The notes: generated by a model from the letters alone, not told the origin. A DNA stretch of 50,014 bases from Planctomycetes bacterium B3_Pla (GCA_005223045.1 NJBM01000031.1:1-50014); one strand, 5' to 3'. Counted from the first letter of the stretch, positions 33,780 to 42,465 are shown. Numbers and translations are program-made.

Positions 33780-34360
33780 TGAGTCGCATAGGAAAAAAAC
33801 CAATTGTCATCCCTGGAGGCGTCAAGCTCGAGCTCAAAGACCTGTCTGTCAAGGTCTCAGGTCCGCTTGGCCAGCTCCAGATGGACTGTCACCCCCGGAT
33901 AAACGTAAGAATTGACGATCCCGGGAAAAACATTCTTGTAGAAAACGAACGCCCTGAGGACCGGCAGAACAAGCAGCTTCACGGCACGATGCGCGCCTTG
34001 ATTGCCAACATGGTTACCGGTGTCAGTAAAGGCTTTGAGAGGAAAATGGAGATATTTGGCACCGGCTACAGTGTCAAGGAGCAGGGCGGCAAGCTGGTTT
34101 TCCAGGTTGGCTTCTGCCATCCGGTGGAGCTGGTGGTACCTAAAGGCTTGAAGATAAACATTGAGACTGCTGCAACGAGGGGCAACGACGTTCCGGCAAG
34201 ATTTACACTTTCCGGGATAGACAAGAGGCTGCTGGGACAATTCGCTGCGGACATACGAAAAATCAGGCCCCCCGAGCCGTATAAGGGAAAGGGCATCCGT
34301 TATGTCGATGAGCACGTGAGGCGCAAGGTCGGCAAAGCATTCGCTTCGGGAACGGCATAA
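33779..34360 (+). CDS. rplF: Ribosomal protein L6
   Basis: L6 (uL6), 193 residues, near the sarcin-ricin loop. MSRIGKKPIVIPGGVKLELK and the end IRPPEPYKGKGIRYVDEHVR are diagnostic; a two-domain L6 of somewhat long length. The spacer to rplR is only 24 bases. Confidence 0.97.
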   Translation: MSRIGKKPIVIPGGVKLELKDLSVKVSGPLGQLQMDCHPRINVRIDDPGKNILVENERPEDRQNKQLHGTMRALIANMVTGVSKGFERKMEIFGTGYSVKEQGGKLVFQVGFCHPVELVVPKGLKINIETAATRGNDVPARFTLSGIDKRLLGQFAADIRKIRPPEPYKGKGIRYVDEHVRRKVGKAFASGTA

Positions 34361-34384
34361 GAATTTAGAATTGGGAATCGATAA

Positions 34385-34750
34385 TTGAGAGTTAACAAGG
34401 CAAAAAAAGCGGTACTTAGACGCAAGTATCACGTTCGCAAGAAGGTATTCGGAACTCCTGACAGGCCGAGGCTTTCTGTGTTCCGCTCGAATAGACATAT
34501 TTACGCGCAGATCATAGACGATACCGCCGGGGCCACGCTTGCTTCGGCAAGCACGAGGGTAAAAGGGCTGCAAGAGCAGGCGCCGAACGGCGGCGGCAGA
34601 AAGGCGGCCGAAGTCGTGGGCGAGATTGTCGCAAAGCAGGCTCTCGGCGTCGGGATCAAGTGCGTTCGATTTGACAGAAATCGATATAAATTTCACGGTA
34701 GAGTCAGGGCTCTTGCCGAAGCGGCGAGAAAAGCCGGACTGGCCTTTTGA
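34385..34750 (+). CDS. rplR: Ribosomal protein L18
   Basis: L18 (uL18), 121 residues, a 5S rRNA binder. VFGTPDRPRLSVFRSNRHIY, AQIIDDTAGATLASAST and YKFHGRVRALAEAARKAGL fit the family. The only reasonable start is TTG at 34385 (next residues RVNKAKKAVLRRKYHVRKK); no ATG or GTG fits before the conserved part. Confidence 0.95.
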   Translation: MRVNKAKKAVLRRKYHVRKKVFGTPDRPRLSVFRSNRHIYAQIIDDTAGATLASASTRVKGLQEQAPNGGGRKAAEVVGEIVAKQALGVGIKCVRFDRNRYKFHGRVRALAEAARKAGLAF

Positions 34751-34780
34751 AAAGAAAAACGATAAAGCTTGGAGAATAAA

Positions 34781-35362
34781 TTGGCAGTAGAACCCGCTAA
34801 ACCAGTTAAACCTGTCGAAAGCGAGGCTCCGGGAGAAAACGCTCGGCCTTTGGGGCGACCCTCAGATGGGGCCAAACTTTCGAACCAGGAAGAAAGGCCG
34901 TTGGAAGATACGGTCGTGAAAATATATCGCTGCTCCAAAGTGGTCAAGGGTGGTCGCCGATTCAGCTTTGCGGCGTTAGTTGTCATTGGTGATCGCGCGG
35001 GCACGGTTGGTGTCGGCTACGGCAAGGCTAATGAGGTCCCCCGGGCGGTTGAGAAAGGTGTCAAGGACGCCAAGAAGTCGCTGCACACGATAGCCCTGAC
35101 CGGCCGGACGATTCCGCACGCGATTAACGGCAAGTACAGAGCGACGAAAATAGCCCTGGTTCCGGCCAGCCCGGGTACCGGAGTTATCGCCAGTTCCAGC
35201 GCCCGAGCGGTGCTGGAATACGCCGGCGTTCAGGATGTTCTGACAAAGGTTTACGGAAGCACCTCTGCCAAGAATGTCGTCAAAGCGACGTTACAGGGAC
35301 TGCTGGCATTGCGGGACAAAGAAATGGTTGAATCTCTGCGCGGTGTGCCGATTAACGTTTGA
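34781..35362 (+). CDS. rpsE: Ribosomal protein S5
   Basis: S5 (uS5), 193 residues, at the mRNA entry site. The double-stranded RNA-binding part begins LEDTVVKIYRCSKVVKGGRR and continues ALVVIGDRAGTVGVGYGKAN; the C-terminal half includes ASPGTGVIASSSARAVLEYA. About 40 N-terminal residues rich in Pro, Glu and Ala are an extension. The TTG at 34781 has GGAG 6 bases upstream; a TTG at 34769 is in frame but overlaps that site. No rpmD (L30) gene lies in the 16 bases before rplO. Confidence 0.95.
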   Translation: MAVEPAKPVKPVESEAPGENARPLGRPSDGAKLSNQEERPLEDTVVKIYRCSKVVKGGRRFSFAALVVIGDRAGTVGVGYGKANEVPRAVEKGVKDAKKSLHTIALTGRTIPHAINGKYRATKIALVPASPGTGVIASSSARAVLEYAGVQDVLTKVYGSTSAKNVVKATLQGLLALRDKEMVESLRGVPINV

Positions 35363-35378
35363 TAATTGGGTGATTTGA

Positions 35379-35822
35379 ATGCTGAATCATGAAATAACTT
35401 CCAAAGTAGGTAAACACAAGCGTCGCCGCCGCGTAGGCAGGGGCACTGGCAGCGGCCATGGCAAGACCTGTGGTCGAGGCCACAAAGGCGCCGGCAGCAG
35501 AGCCGGCTCGGTCTCGGTCTCGCTCTATGAGGGCGGACAGATGCCTTTGTTTCGGCGACTGCCCAAACGCGGCTTTAGCAACGTCAAGTTCGCAACACGA
35601 TGTGAAATCGTCAACATCTGTCAATTGGAGAGATTTGAAGATGGTTCGTCGGTCAGCGTTGAGCAACTGTCCGATGCCGGACTGATTGATAGCAGCAAGA
35701 GCAAAGTTAAGATTCTCGGCAAGGGAGACTTGACAAGGAAACTGGAAGTAACGGCCCACAAATTCAGCAAGTCCGCTGAAGAGAAAATAACCGCTTCCGG
35801 CGGCACGGCAAAAGTAATCTGA
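35379..35822 (+). CDS. rplO: Ribosomal protein L15
   Basis: L15 (uL15), 147 residues. KVGKHKRRRRVGRGTGSGHG, GHKGAGSRAGS and YEGGQMPLFRRLPKRGFSN are diagnostic. The gene directly follows rpsE. Repeat copy E lies between its stop and secY. Confidence 0.97.
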   Translation: MLNHEITSKVGKHKRRRRVGRGTGSGHGKTCGRGHKGAGSRAGSVSVSLYEGGQMPLFRRLPKRGFSNVKFATRCEIVNICQLERFEDGSSVSVEQLSDAGLIDSSKSKVKILGKGDLTRKLEVTAHKFSKSAEEKITASGGTAKVI

Positions 35823-35886
35823 CTGTCGTTGGTGTGACGCATTATACGAGAAGGAACGCAAGAGACAAAATACGAGATATCAAGTA
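35823..35886 (+). repeat. ATACGA-type intergenic repeat, copy E (rplO-secY spacer)
   Basis: The spacer contains GTGACGCATTATACGAGAAGG and ACAAAATACGAGATATCAAG next to the secY ATG. It is a diverged member recognised by the repeated TACGAGA word; no strong hairpin is seen. Confidence 0.4.
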
Positions 35887-37248
35887 ATGCTTGGAACAGT
35901 CGCCAATATATTTAGAGTTCAGGACCTGCGCAACAAGATTATTTTCACTGTGGCGCTGCTGATAATATACCGCGTGGGTTTCCACATTCGCGTTCCCGGT
36001 TTTGACCCGGACGCGATTGAGGCGATGATGGGCTCGAGGGACCACGAGAGTCCGCTGGGAAGAGCTGCCGACATGATGCAAATGTTCACAGGTGGAACCT
36101 TGAGCAAAAGCAGCTTGTTCGGACTCGGAATCATGCCTTATATTACCTCGTCGATTATCCTGATGCTGTTAGGGGAGGTAATTCCCGCTCTCAAGAAGTT
36201 GCGCCAGGAGGGCCAAACAGGCCACAAGAAGATACAAGAGTACACACGGTATTTGACCGTGTTAATATGCTTTGTTCAGTCGATAATGTTTATGAAGTTC
36301 ATGGGCGGCTCGGGCTTGACTTATGCGGGGATGTACGGTCGCGCCATGGTAATGGGCGTTGTCGGCATGACGGCTGGGACCCTCTTCTTGATGTGGCTCG
36401 GCGAACAGATAGATGAATATGGTATTGGCAACGGCATCAGCCTGATAATCATGGCCGGCATTGTGTCGCGAATGCCGTGGGCGATCCGGATGCTCTGGCA
36501 GAATGTCGATTTGACAGTAGGTGCGCCGATCGGCAGCATAGGACCGGCAAAAATACTGCTTCTGGTGGCAGCGTTCGTTTTTGTCGTTGCCGGCGCCATA
36601 TTGATAACTCAAGGCCAGCGCCGAATACCGATTCAGCAGGCGAAACAGATGCGGGGCCGTCGGATGTATGGTGGCCAGAGGCATTATTTGCCGCTCCGTG
36701 TCAATCACGGGGGAGTAATGCCGATAATCTTCGCATCGAGTTTCATGATGTTCCCGCCGATCATAATGGGTCAGCTAATGAATATCGAGAGCTTAGCTGA
36801 TTCGACAATTGTTCAGACCATCTACGATGCTTTGAACTTCCGTGCTTTCACTTATAATGTCTTGTATATGTTGTTGATATTCCTGTTCGCATATTTTTGG
36901 GTAACGGTACAATTTCAGCCCAAGGAAATGGCCAAGAATCTGCGAGATTCCGGCAGTTTTATCCCGGGACTTCGACCGGGGCGCAGAACTGCCGACTATC
37001 TGGAAACGGTAATGACTCGGATCACGTATTTCGGGGCCTCATTCCTGGCGATAATAGCCGTTGTTCCGTCGCTGATTATAGTGCTGCTCGGGATCAATCC
37101 CAGCGTGGCAAATTTTGTCGGAGGAACGGGCCTGTTGATAGTGGTTAGCGTTTCACTCGATCTGGTTCAGAAAATAGAGGCAAACCTTCTCATGCGCAGC
37201 TACGAAGGCTTCAGTTCCGCAGGCAGAATCAAAGGAGCACAGGGATGA
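35887..37248 (+). CDS. secY: Protein translocase subunit SecY
   Basis: SecY, 453 residues, the channel of the Sec translocon with SecE and SecG. Ten membrane segments can be traced, from DLRNKIIFTVALLIIYRVGF to NFVGGTGLLIVVSVSLDLVQ. GLGIMPYITSSIILMLLGEV and GIGNGISLIIMAGIVSRMP are SecY signatures. The cytoplasmic loop with LRDSGSFIPGLRPGRRTADYL is the conserved SecA/ribosome-contacting region. Its stop overlaps adk by 4 bases (ATGA). Confidence 0.97.
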   Translation: MLGTVANIFRVQDLRNKIIFTVALLIIYRVGFHIRVPGFDPDAIEAMMGSRDHESPLGRAADMMQMFTGGTLSKSSLFGLGIMPYITSSIILMLLGEVIPALKKLRQEGQTGHKKIQEYTRYLTVLICFVQSIMFMKFMGGSGLTYAGMYGRAMVMGVVGMTAGTLFLMWLGEQIDEYGIGNGISLIIMAGIVSRMPWAIRMLWQNVDLTVGAPIGSIGPAKILLLVAAFVFVVAGAILITQGQRRIPIQQAKQMRGRRMYGGQRHYLPLRVNHGGVMPIIFASSFMMFPPIIMGQLMNIESLADSTIVQTIYDALNFRAFTYNVLYMLLIFLFAYFWVTVQFQPKEMAKNLRDSGSFIPGLRPGRRTADYLETVMTRITYFGASFLAIIAVVPSLIIVLLGINPSVANFVGGTGLLIVVSVSLDLVQKIEANLLMRSYEGFSSAGRIKGAQG

Positions 37249-37916
37249 GAATAGTTTTATTGGGCGCCCCCGGTGCAGGTAAGGGAACGCAATGCAAGAA
37301 CATTGTTACCCGATACGGCCTGCTTCATTTGTCCAGCGGGGACATCTTACGACAGGAAAGAGCCGCCGGCGCCGAATTGGGGAAAAAAGCCCAGAGTTAT
37401 ATGGATTCAGGTGCACTTGTGCCGGATGAAATTATAATTGAGATGATGGCCAAAGCGATAGAACAGGCGCCCGCGTCTGGTTTCGTACTGGATGGCTTTC
37501 CCAGAACACTCAACCAGGCAGTCGAGCTTGACAGGGCGCTGGCCAAGTTGAAAATAAATGCAGTCCTGAACCTGGAGATAGATGACCGGTTGGTGGCGGC
37601 ACGAATGACCGGCAGAAGGAGTTGTCCTCAGTGTGGAGCGATTTACCACGTCGATAACCTCAAGCCGAAAACCGAGGGTGTGTGTGACAATGACGGCACT
37701 GAACTCGTTCAGCGTGCTGATGACAATCCGGAAGTGGTGGCAAATCGTCTCGAAACCTACCACCGGCAGACAGAGCCGCTGGTGGATTACTATAAGAACA
37801 ACGGCACGGTTTATGACTTTGATGCCGGCAAGGATGTCGACGAGGTGAAGGCTTCGATTTTCGAGGAGCTGGATGCTCTCGACAAAGCGTTCAGTGCCGA
37901 CGCTGTATCGAACTGA
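37245..37916 (+). CDS. adk: Adenylate kinase, long zinc-LID type
   Basis: Adenylate kinase (ATP + AMP to 2 ADP), 223 residues. The P-loop is GAPGAGKGT (7-15), the AMP site DGFPRTLNQA (83-92), and the LID carries a zinc site C127, C130, C147, D150. RADDNPEVVANRLETYHRQT follows. Coupled to secY by a 4-base overlap and followed by map, the common secY-adk-map order. Confidence 0.97.
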   Translation: MRIVLLGAPGAGKGTQCKNIVTRYGLLHLSSGDILRQERAAGAELGKKAQSYMDSGALVPDEIIIEMMAKAIEQAPASGFVLDGFPRTLNQAVELDRALAKLKINAVLNLEIDDRLVAARMTGRRSCPQCGAIYHVDNLKPKTEGVCDNDGTELVQRADDNPEVVANRLETYHRQTEPLVDYYKNNGTVYDFDAGKDVDEVKASIFEELDALDKAFSADAVSN

Positions 37917-37945
37917 GAGGCGTGGACCTGAGACGCGATGAGTAA

Positions 37946-38731
37946 ATGGCTATAACGCTTCGCAGCCAAAGAGAAATTGAGTTGATGTCTAAGGCGGGTG
38001 CTGTTGTAGCAGACGTTCTTTCAAAATTAAAAGAGCTCGCAGAGCCGGGAGTGACGACCGCGTACCTTGACAGCGTAGCTTCGCAGATGACTGCAGATGT
38101 CGGAGCCGAGGCATTGTTCAAGGGTGTCCAGGCCCCGTTTTCTAAAATCCCGTTTCCGGGTGCAATTTGTGCATCGATAAATGAGCAGGTTGTTCACGGG
38201 ATTCCTTCAGAAGACGCAAGGCTAAAGGACGGTGATATCCTGAGCATTGACTTTGGCGTCAGGCTAAACGGTTATTGTGGGGATGCGGCGGTAACGATTG
38301 CCATTGGTGAGATTTCCGAGGATCGGCGCAGGCTGATGGATGTAACAGGGCGTGTTCTCGATACGGCGATAGAGAAATCTGCGCCTGCCGTCAGGTGGAG
38401 TCAGGTAGCCGGCGAAATGCAGCGGTGCGCTGAGTCAGCCGGTTTTTCGGTCGTCAGAGACTTTGTTGGACACGGGATCGGCAGGGAAATGCACGAGGAG
38501 CCGAGAGTGCCCAACTTTGTCAGCGATGAGCTAAGGGTTAATGATGTAGTTTTGGCCGAAGGAATGGTGTTGGCTGTTGAGCCAATGATTAATGCAGGCT
38601 CATGTGCCGTGCGAACTCTGAAGAATGGATGGACGGTTGTGACAAGAGACGGTAAATGCTCGGCTCATTTTGAGCACACAATTGTGATAGTGGAGAATGG
38701 TTGTAAAGTATTAACTGATAAAGGGCGGTAA
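37946..38731 (+). CDS. map: Methionine aminopeptidase, type I
   Basis: Removes the N-terminal methionine from nascent proteins; 261 residues. The ligand set is complete: H84 (VVHGIPS), D102 (SIDFGV), D113 (YCGDAAVT), H176 (GHGIG), E212 (AVEPMIN) and E243 (AHFEHT). No N-terminal zinc finger extension is present. 29 bases after adk, 48 before infA. Confidence 0.97.
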   Translation: MAITLRSQREIELMSKAGAVVADVLSKLKELAEPGVTTAYLDSVASQMTADVGAEALFKGVQAPFSKIPFPGAICASINEQVVHGIPSEDARLKDGDILSIDFGVRLNGYCGDAAVTIAIGEISEDRRRLMDVTGRVLDTAIEKSAPAVRWSQVAGEMQRCAESAGFSVVRDFVGHGIGREMHEEPRVPNFVSDELRVNDVVLAEGMVLAVEPMINAGSCAVRTLKNGWTVVTRDGKCSAHFEHTIVIVENGCKVLTDKGR

Positions 38732-38779
38732 GAAGCGGCTCGAACGAATTTCAGATCGTCAGTTGCAAAACAAAAAGAT

Positions 38780-38995
38780 ATGGCAAAGAAGGACACAATA
38801 AGATTGCAAGCCAAGGTGACCGACGCTTTGCCGAATGCAATGTTTAGGGTGGAACTGGAGAACGGCCACAAGGTCTTGGCGCATGTTTCCGGTAAAATGC
38901 GAATGCACTTTATTCGGATTTTACCCGGAGATACGGTCATAGTTGAAATGTCGCCGTATGACCTCAATCGAGGCCGGATAGTGCTGCGTCATTAG
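38780..38995 (+). CDS. infA: Translation initiation factor IF-1
   Basis: IF-1, 71 residues, an OB-fold that blocks the A site during initiation. KVTDALPNAMFRVELENGHK, HVSGKMRMHFIRILPGD and YDLNRGRIVLRH are characteristic. It lies between map and rpmJ, as in many bacteria. Good agreement in length. Confidence 0.97.
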   Translation: MAKKDTIRLQAKVTDALPNAMFRVELENGHKVLAHVSGKMRMHFIRILPGDTVIVEMSPYDLNRGRIVLRH

Positions 38996-39065
38996 CCGCG
39001 GCTTCTTCAGTGCGATCCGCGGTCGTATCAGCCGTGAACTGTAATCGCAAGAGCAGGTATAATAA

Positions 39066-39179
39066 ATGAAAGTCAGAAGTTCTGTAAAACGTATATGTGA
39101 GAACTGCAAGATTGTTCGTCGCAAAGGTGTTGTGCGGGTGATTTGTACAAACCCGCGACACAAACAGCGCCAGGGATAG
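39066..39179 (+). CDS. rpmJ: Ribosomal protein L36
   Basis: L36 (bL36), 37 residues, read directly from the sequence: MKVRSSVKRICENCKIVRRK then GVVRVICTNPRHKQRQG. Zinc ligands C11, C14, C27 and H32 are all present (zinc-binding form). It is flanked by infA and rpsM in the expected order. Confidence 0.97.
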   Translation: MKVRSSVKRICENCKIVRRKGVVRVICTNPRHKQRQG

Positions 39180-39234
39180 TTTTGCGGTAAAGACCAGGCG
39201 TGAAGCAAGATACGATATATGAAAAGGAGCTGAT
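39180..39234 (+). repeat. ATACGA-type intergenic repeat, copy F (rpmJ-rpsM spacer)
   Basis: GTGAAGCAAGATACGATATATGA resembles the right part of copy A. It is followed by AAAAGGAG, the ribosome-binding site of rpsM. A weak, possibly fortuitous member. Confidence 0.35.
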
Positions 39235-39618
39235 ATGCCGCGTATAGTCGGTGTTGATATTCCCAATGATAAGTCCATCCGGATTGCACTGACCTATATT
39301 GTCGGTATAGGCAAGCGCACCTCGGAACAAATACTCAAAGAGGCCGGGATCGATGAAAGTACGAAAGCCGGTAAGCTCAGCGAAGATGAGCTTAGCCACA
39401 TAACGCAGATTATCGACCGCAATTGTATCGTTGAAGGCCAGCTTCGCAGGCAGGTTGCTCAGAACATAGCTCGCCTGCGTGATATCAGTTGTTACAGGGG
39501 CATTCGCCACAGAAGAGGTCTGCCGGTTCGGGGGCAGTGCACTCAGAGTAATGCACGCACTCGCAAAGGCCCGAGAAAAACGGTCGCAGGCAAGAAGGGC
39601 GTAAAAGAAAAACGCTAA
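39235..39618 (+). CDS. rpsM: Ribosomal protein S13
   Basis: S13 (uS13), 127 residues, in the 30S head at the inter-subunit bridge. MPRIVGVDIPNDKSIRIALT, YRGIRHRRGLPVRGQCTQSN and ARTRKGPRKTVAGKKGVKEK fit. AAGGAG lies 6 bases before the ATG. Start of the alpha section. Confidence 0.98.
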   Translation: MPRIVGVDIPNDKSIRIALTYIVGIGKRTSEQILKEAGIDESTKAGKLSEDELSHITQIIDRNCIVEGQLRRQVAQNIARLRDISCYRGIRHRRGLPVRGQCTQSNARTRKGPRKTVAGKKGVKEKR

Positions 39619-39660
39619 AATCGCTGCTATTTGGGATAGGCACATAATAAGAGAAAAGTA

Positions 39661-40041
39661 ATGGCAAAAAGAACAAAGCGAAAAGTCAGAAAAAACGTCG
39701 TTCGGGCAATTGTGCACATCAAAGCGACATTCAACAACACGTTGATTACAATCACTGATTTGGACGGCAACACGGTTTGCGCAGGCTCGGCCGGCTGTGT
39801 GGGCTTCAAAGGCTCTCGCAAGAGTACGCCTTTTGCGGCCCAAAGAGCTGCACAGCGCTGTGCGAGTGCGGCTATGCGTAACGGTGTGCGTGAGGTTGAA
39901 ATCAGAGTCAAAGGGCCCGGCTCGGGCCGTGAATCAGCTATCTCAGCTCTGCAGCAGGCGGGATTGCGTATCTCGTCGATAGAAGACGTTACCCCGCTGC
40001 CGCACAACGGCTGCAGACCGCCGAAGCGAAGAAGAGTGTAA
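39661..40041 (+). CDS. rpsK: Ribosomal protein S11
   Basis: S11 (uS11), 126 residues, of the 30S platform. VRAIVHIKATFNNTLITITD, GSRKSTPFAAQRAAQ and VKGPGSGRESAISALQQAGL are diagnostic. It ends HNGCRPPKRRRV, the usual terminus. Confidence 0.98.
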   Translation: MAKRTKRKVRKNVVRAIVHIKATFNNTLITITDLDGNTVCAGSAGCVGFKGSRKSTPFAAQRAAQRCASAAMRNGVREVEIRVKGPGSGRESAISALQQAGLRISSIEDVTPLPHNGCRPPKRRRV

Positions 40042-40086
40042 GACTACCAATACCAAAGAAAGCTTTTTTGGAGATGAATAAGAAAG

Positions 40087-40719
40087 ATGGGACGTTATTT
40101 GGGTTCATCTTGTAAGCACTGCCGTCGTGAAGGAGTGAAATTGATGCTCAAGGGCATCAGGTGTGAGACGGCCAAGTGTCCGGTTGAGAAAAAACAGCGC
40201 AATCTGGCTCCCGGTATGCACGGGTGGCGAAGGGGCAGAATAAGTGAGTATGGCGTTCGATTGCGCGAGAAACAAAAAGTTAAAAGATACTACGGACTTC
40301 TGGAGCGGCAATTTATGAGGTGTTTCCACGAAGCCGAGCGGATAAAAGGCAATACCGGGGAGACGTTGTTGCAGTTGCTGGAAAGACGTTTGGACAACGT
40401 CGTATATAAGCTGAATTTTGCTCCTTCGCGCAAGGCCGCCAGGCAATTAATTGCTCACGGCCATATTTACGTGAACGGGCACAAAGTCAATACAAGCGAT
40501 TACACAACAAGAATCGGTGAGAAGATAACAGTCAAAGGCTCCGAAAAGAGCCGCAAGAAAGTGAAGGAGCAATTGGACACCAACCCGAATTTTGCCGCAC
40601 AGAGTTGGTTGCAGCTTGCCAGGGAAAAATCCGAAGCTACTATTGTCGCGTTGCCCACTCGAGATGACGTTCAGGTTCCTGTTGAGGAATTGTTGGTCGT
40701 GGAGTTCTGCTCGAGATAG
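40087..40719 (+). CDS. rpsD: Ribosomal protein S4, zinc-knuckle form
   Basis: S4 (uS4), 210 residues, a primary 16S rRNA binder; in E. coli it represses the alpha operon. The N-terminus has C9, C12, C26 and C31, a zinc knuckle found in one S4 class. The S4 RNA-binding domain is RLDNVVYKLNFAPSRKAARQ and IAHGHIYVNGHKVN. Followed by a 123-base gap before rpoA. Confidence 0.97.
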   Translation: MGRYLGSSCKHCRREGVKLMLKGIRCETAKCPVEKKQRNLAPGMHGWRRGRISEYGVRLREKQKVKRYYGLLERQFMRCFHEAERIKGNTGETLLQLLERRLDNVVYKLNFAPSRKAARQLIAHGHIYVNGHKVNTSDYTTRIGEKITVKGSEKSRKKVKEQLDTNPNFAAQSWLQLAREKSEATIVALPTRDDVQVPVEELLVVEFCSR

Positions 40720-40828
40720 ATATAAGAGGGGTCCCTGGCTTCTTGATTAGGGTTCTGCAAGAGAGTAGTTTTCAGTATTGAGTTTTGAGCAGGCCCCATT
40801 AACTCAGAGACTTATAACTCAAAGGTTG

Positions 40829-40843
40829 TATAGGAGACCTATA
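40829..40843 (+). promoter_or_regulatory. Small palindrome covering the rpoA ribosome-binding site
   Basis: TATAGG-AGA-CCTATA is a perfect 6-bp inverted repeat around loop AGA. It includes the GGAG ribosome-binding site (40833-40836) and its last base is the A of the rpoA ATG. A hairpin here would mask initiation. The short stem makes this weak as a stable structure. Confidence 0.4.
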
Positions 40844-41844
40844 TGCGAGTTACATGGCGTGGATTGGAGTTGCCGACGCGTGTTGAACGAGACACGGTGG
40901 TATCGAGTGATAAGTATGGTCGATTCTTTATCGAGCCTTTCGAACGTGGTTTCGGCACAACTATAGGTAACAGCCTCAGGCGCATATTGCTTTCCTCCCT
41001 GGAAGGCAGTGCTGTAACGTCCATCAAAATAGCGGGCGTCGATCATGAGTTCAGTTCGATAAGCGGAGTGATGGAGGATGTTACTGAAATCGTCCTGAAT
41101 GTCAAGAGTCTTGTCATTCGGCTCCACGATCAGGGACCGAGGACGATGAAGGTTTCGGCAAACAAAGCCGGGGTGGTGACGGCAGCAGATATAGTCGCCG
41201 ACCCGGTCATTGAAGTGGTAAACAAAGATTTGGTGCTGGTCACGTTAACCGAAAAAGTGAATTTCGAAATGGAGATGATCGTCGAGAATGGCCGCGGTTA
41301 CGTGCCGGCTTCTGAGCGAATCGCCGCCTCGGACAGGTTCGACCAGGAAGTTGGAAGAGTAATGCTCGATACCGTGTATTCACCGGTTACAAGGGTGCGC
41401 TACACGACTGAAAACACCCGCGTGGGCCAGAAAACAAATTATGACAAGCTGATTCTGGAGATATGGACAGACGGAACGATTGCGCCCGATTTGGCGTTGG
41501 TGGAAGCGGCCAAGATATTGAGAAAGCACGTCAACCCGTTTGTGCAGTATTTCGAGCTTGGAGATGATACTGTCGCTGGCTCTCAGGTTGTCGAAGCAGA
41601 GGACGAAGAACCGGCAGTGGATGAGGAATTGGCGCAGAAACTGAACATGCCGACTCAGGAGCTGGAGCTCTCAGTAAGAGCGAACAACTGTCTTGAATCT
41701 GCGAAAACCGAGACGGTTGGACAGTTGGTGAGGATGACGGAAGCCGATTTACTGAAGATTCGCAGTTTCGGCAAAACGTCCCTGCGGGAGATAAAGAGGA
41801 AGCTTGCCGACATAGGCCTGTCTTTGGGAATGACAGACATATAG
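40843..41844 (+). CDS. rpoA: DNA-directed RNA polymerase subunit alpha
   Basis: RNA polymerase alpha, 333 residues. The N-terminal dimerisation domain contains FIEPFERGFGTTIGNSLRRI and LLSSLEGSAVTSIKI, which nucleate polymerase assembly. The C-terminal domain (from about 265) has LELSVRANNCLESAKTETVG and IRSFGKTSLREIKRKLADIG, used for UP-element and activator contact. GGAG lies 7 bases upstream, within a palindrome. 21 bases before rplQ. Confidence 0.98.
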   Translation: MRVTWRGLELPTRVERDTVVSSDKYGRFFIEPFERGFGTTIGNSLRRILLSSLEGSAVTSIKIAGVDHEFSSISGVMEDVTEIVLNVKSLVIRLHDQGPRTMKVSANKAGVVTAADIVADPVIEVVNKDLVLVTLTEKVNFEMEMIVENGRGYVPASERIAASDRFDQEVGRVMLDTVYSPVTRVRYTTENTRVGQKTNYDKLILEIWTDGTIAPDLALVEAAKILRKHVNPFVQYFELGDDTVAGSQVVEAEDEEPAVDEELAQKLNMPTQELELSVRANNCLESAKTETVGQLVRMTEADLLKIRSFGKTSLREIKRKLADIGLSLGMTDI

Positions 41845-41865
41845 GTTTAAGAGGAGTTAAATTAC

Positions 41866-42465
41866 ATGCGTCACAGAGTAGCAGGACGCCGATTAAGTCG
41901 AACAAAGGAACATCGTCTGGCGATGCGGCGAAATATGGTGGCTTCGCTCATCCAGCATGAAACGATTTCGACCACGATAGAAAAGGCAAAAGAGGTAAAG
42001 CCCTTTGCCGAGAAGATGATTACGCTGGCCAAGAAAGGCACATTGTCGGCCAGGCGCCGGGCGATTGCTATGCTTGGGAATCGTGACATCGTGGATCACG
42101 AAAGCGGCGAAGCTGTCCGAAAGGGTACCGTAATCGGGAAATTGTTCAGCGAACTTGGTCCCAGATACCTCGACCGACCGGGCGGTTATACGAGAATAAT
42201 CCGGCTATCTTTGAGAAGGTTGGGTGATAACGGCCAGCTCGTATTGCTGCAATTTTTGGGCAGCGACGAGACTTCGAAAAAGCAGGCAAAGAAACGCTCG
42301 CGCAAAAGGAGAAAGCAAGCCGTAGAAGTCGAGGAAATTACCGAAGCCCGGGAAACTGCGGAGACCGTGGGAACTCCGGAAGCTACCGAGGCCCCGGAAG
42401 CCGCGGAGGCGCAAGACACTGCTGAAACACAGGACTCCGAAGGCCAAACAAGCAAAGAGCAGTAA
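41866..42465 (+). CDS. rplQ: Ribosomal protein L17 with acidic tail
   Basis: L17 (bL17), 199 residues against about 120-130 for the core. MRHRVAGRRLSRTKEHRLAM, RNMVASLIQHETISTT and RPGGYTRIIRLSLRRLGDN define the core, which ends near residue 130. A basic stretch (KKQAKKRSRKRRKQAVE) is then followed by about 50 residues of Glu/Ala/Thr-rich low complexity. AGAGGAG is upstream of the ATG. Last ribosomal gene of the run. Confidence 0.96.
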   Translation: MRHRVAGRRLSRTKEHRLAMRRNMVASLIQHETISTTIEKAKEVKPFAEKMITLAKKGTLSARRRAIAMLGNRDIVDHESGEAVRKGTVIGKLFSELGPRYLDRPGGYTRIIRLSLRRLGDNGQLVLLQFLGSDETSKKQAKKRSRKRRKQAVEVEEITEARETAETVGTPEATEAPEAAEAQDTAETQDSEGQTSKEQ

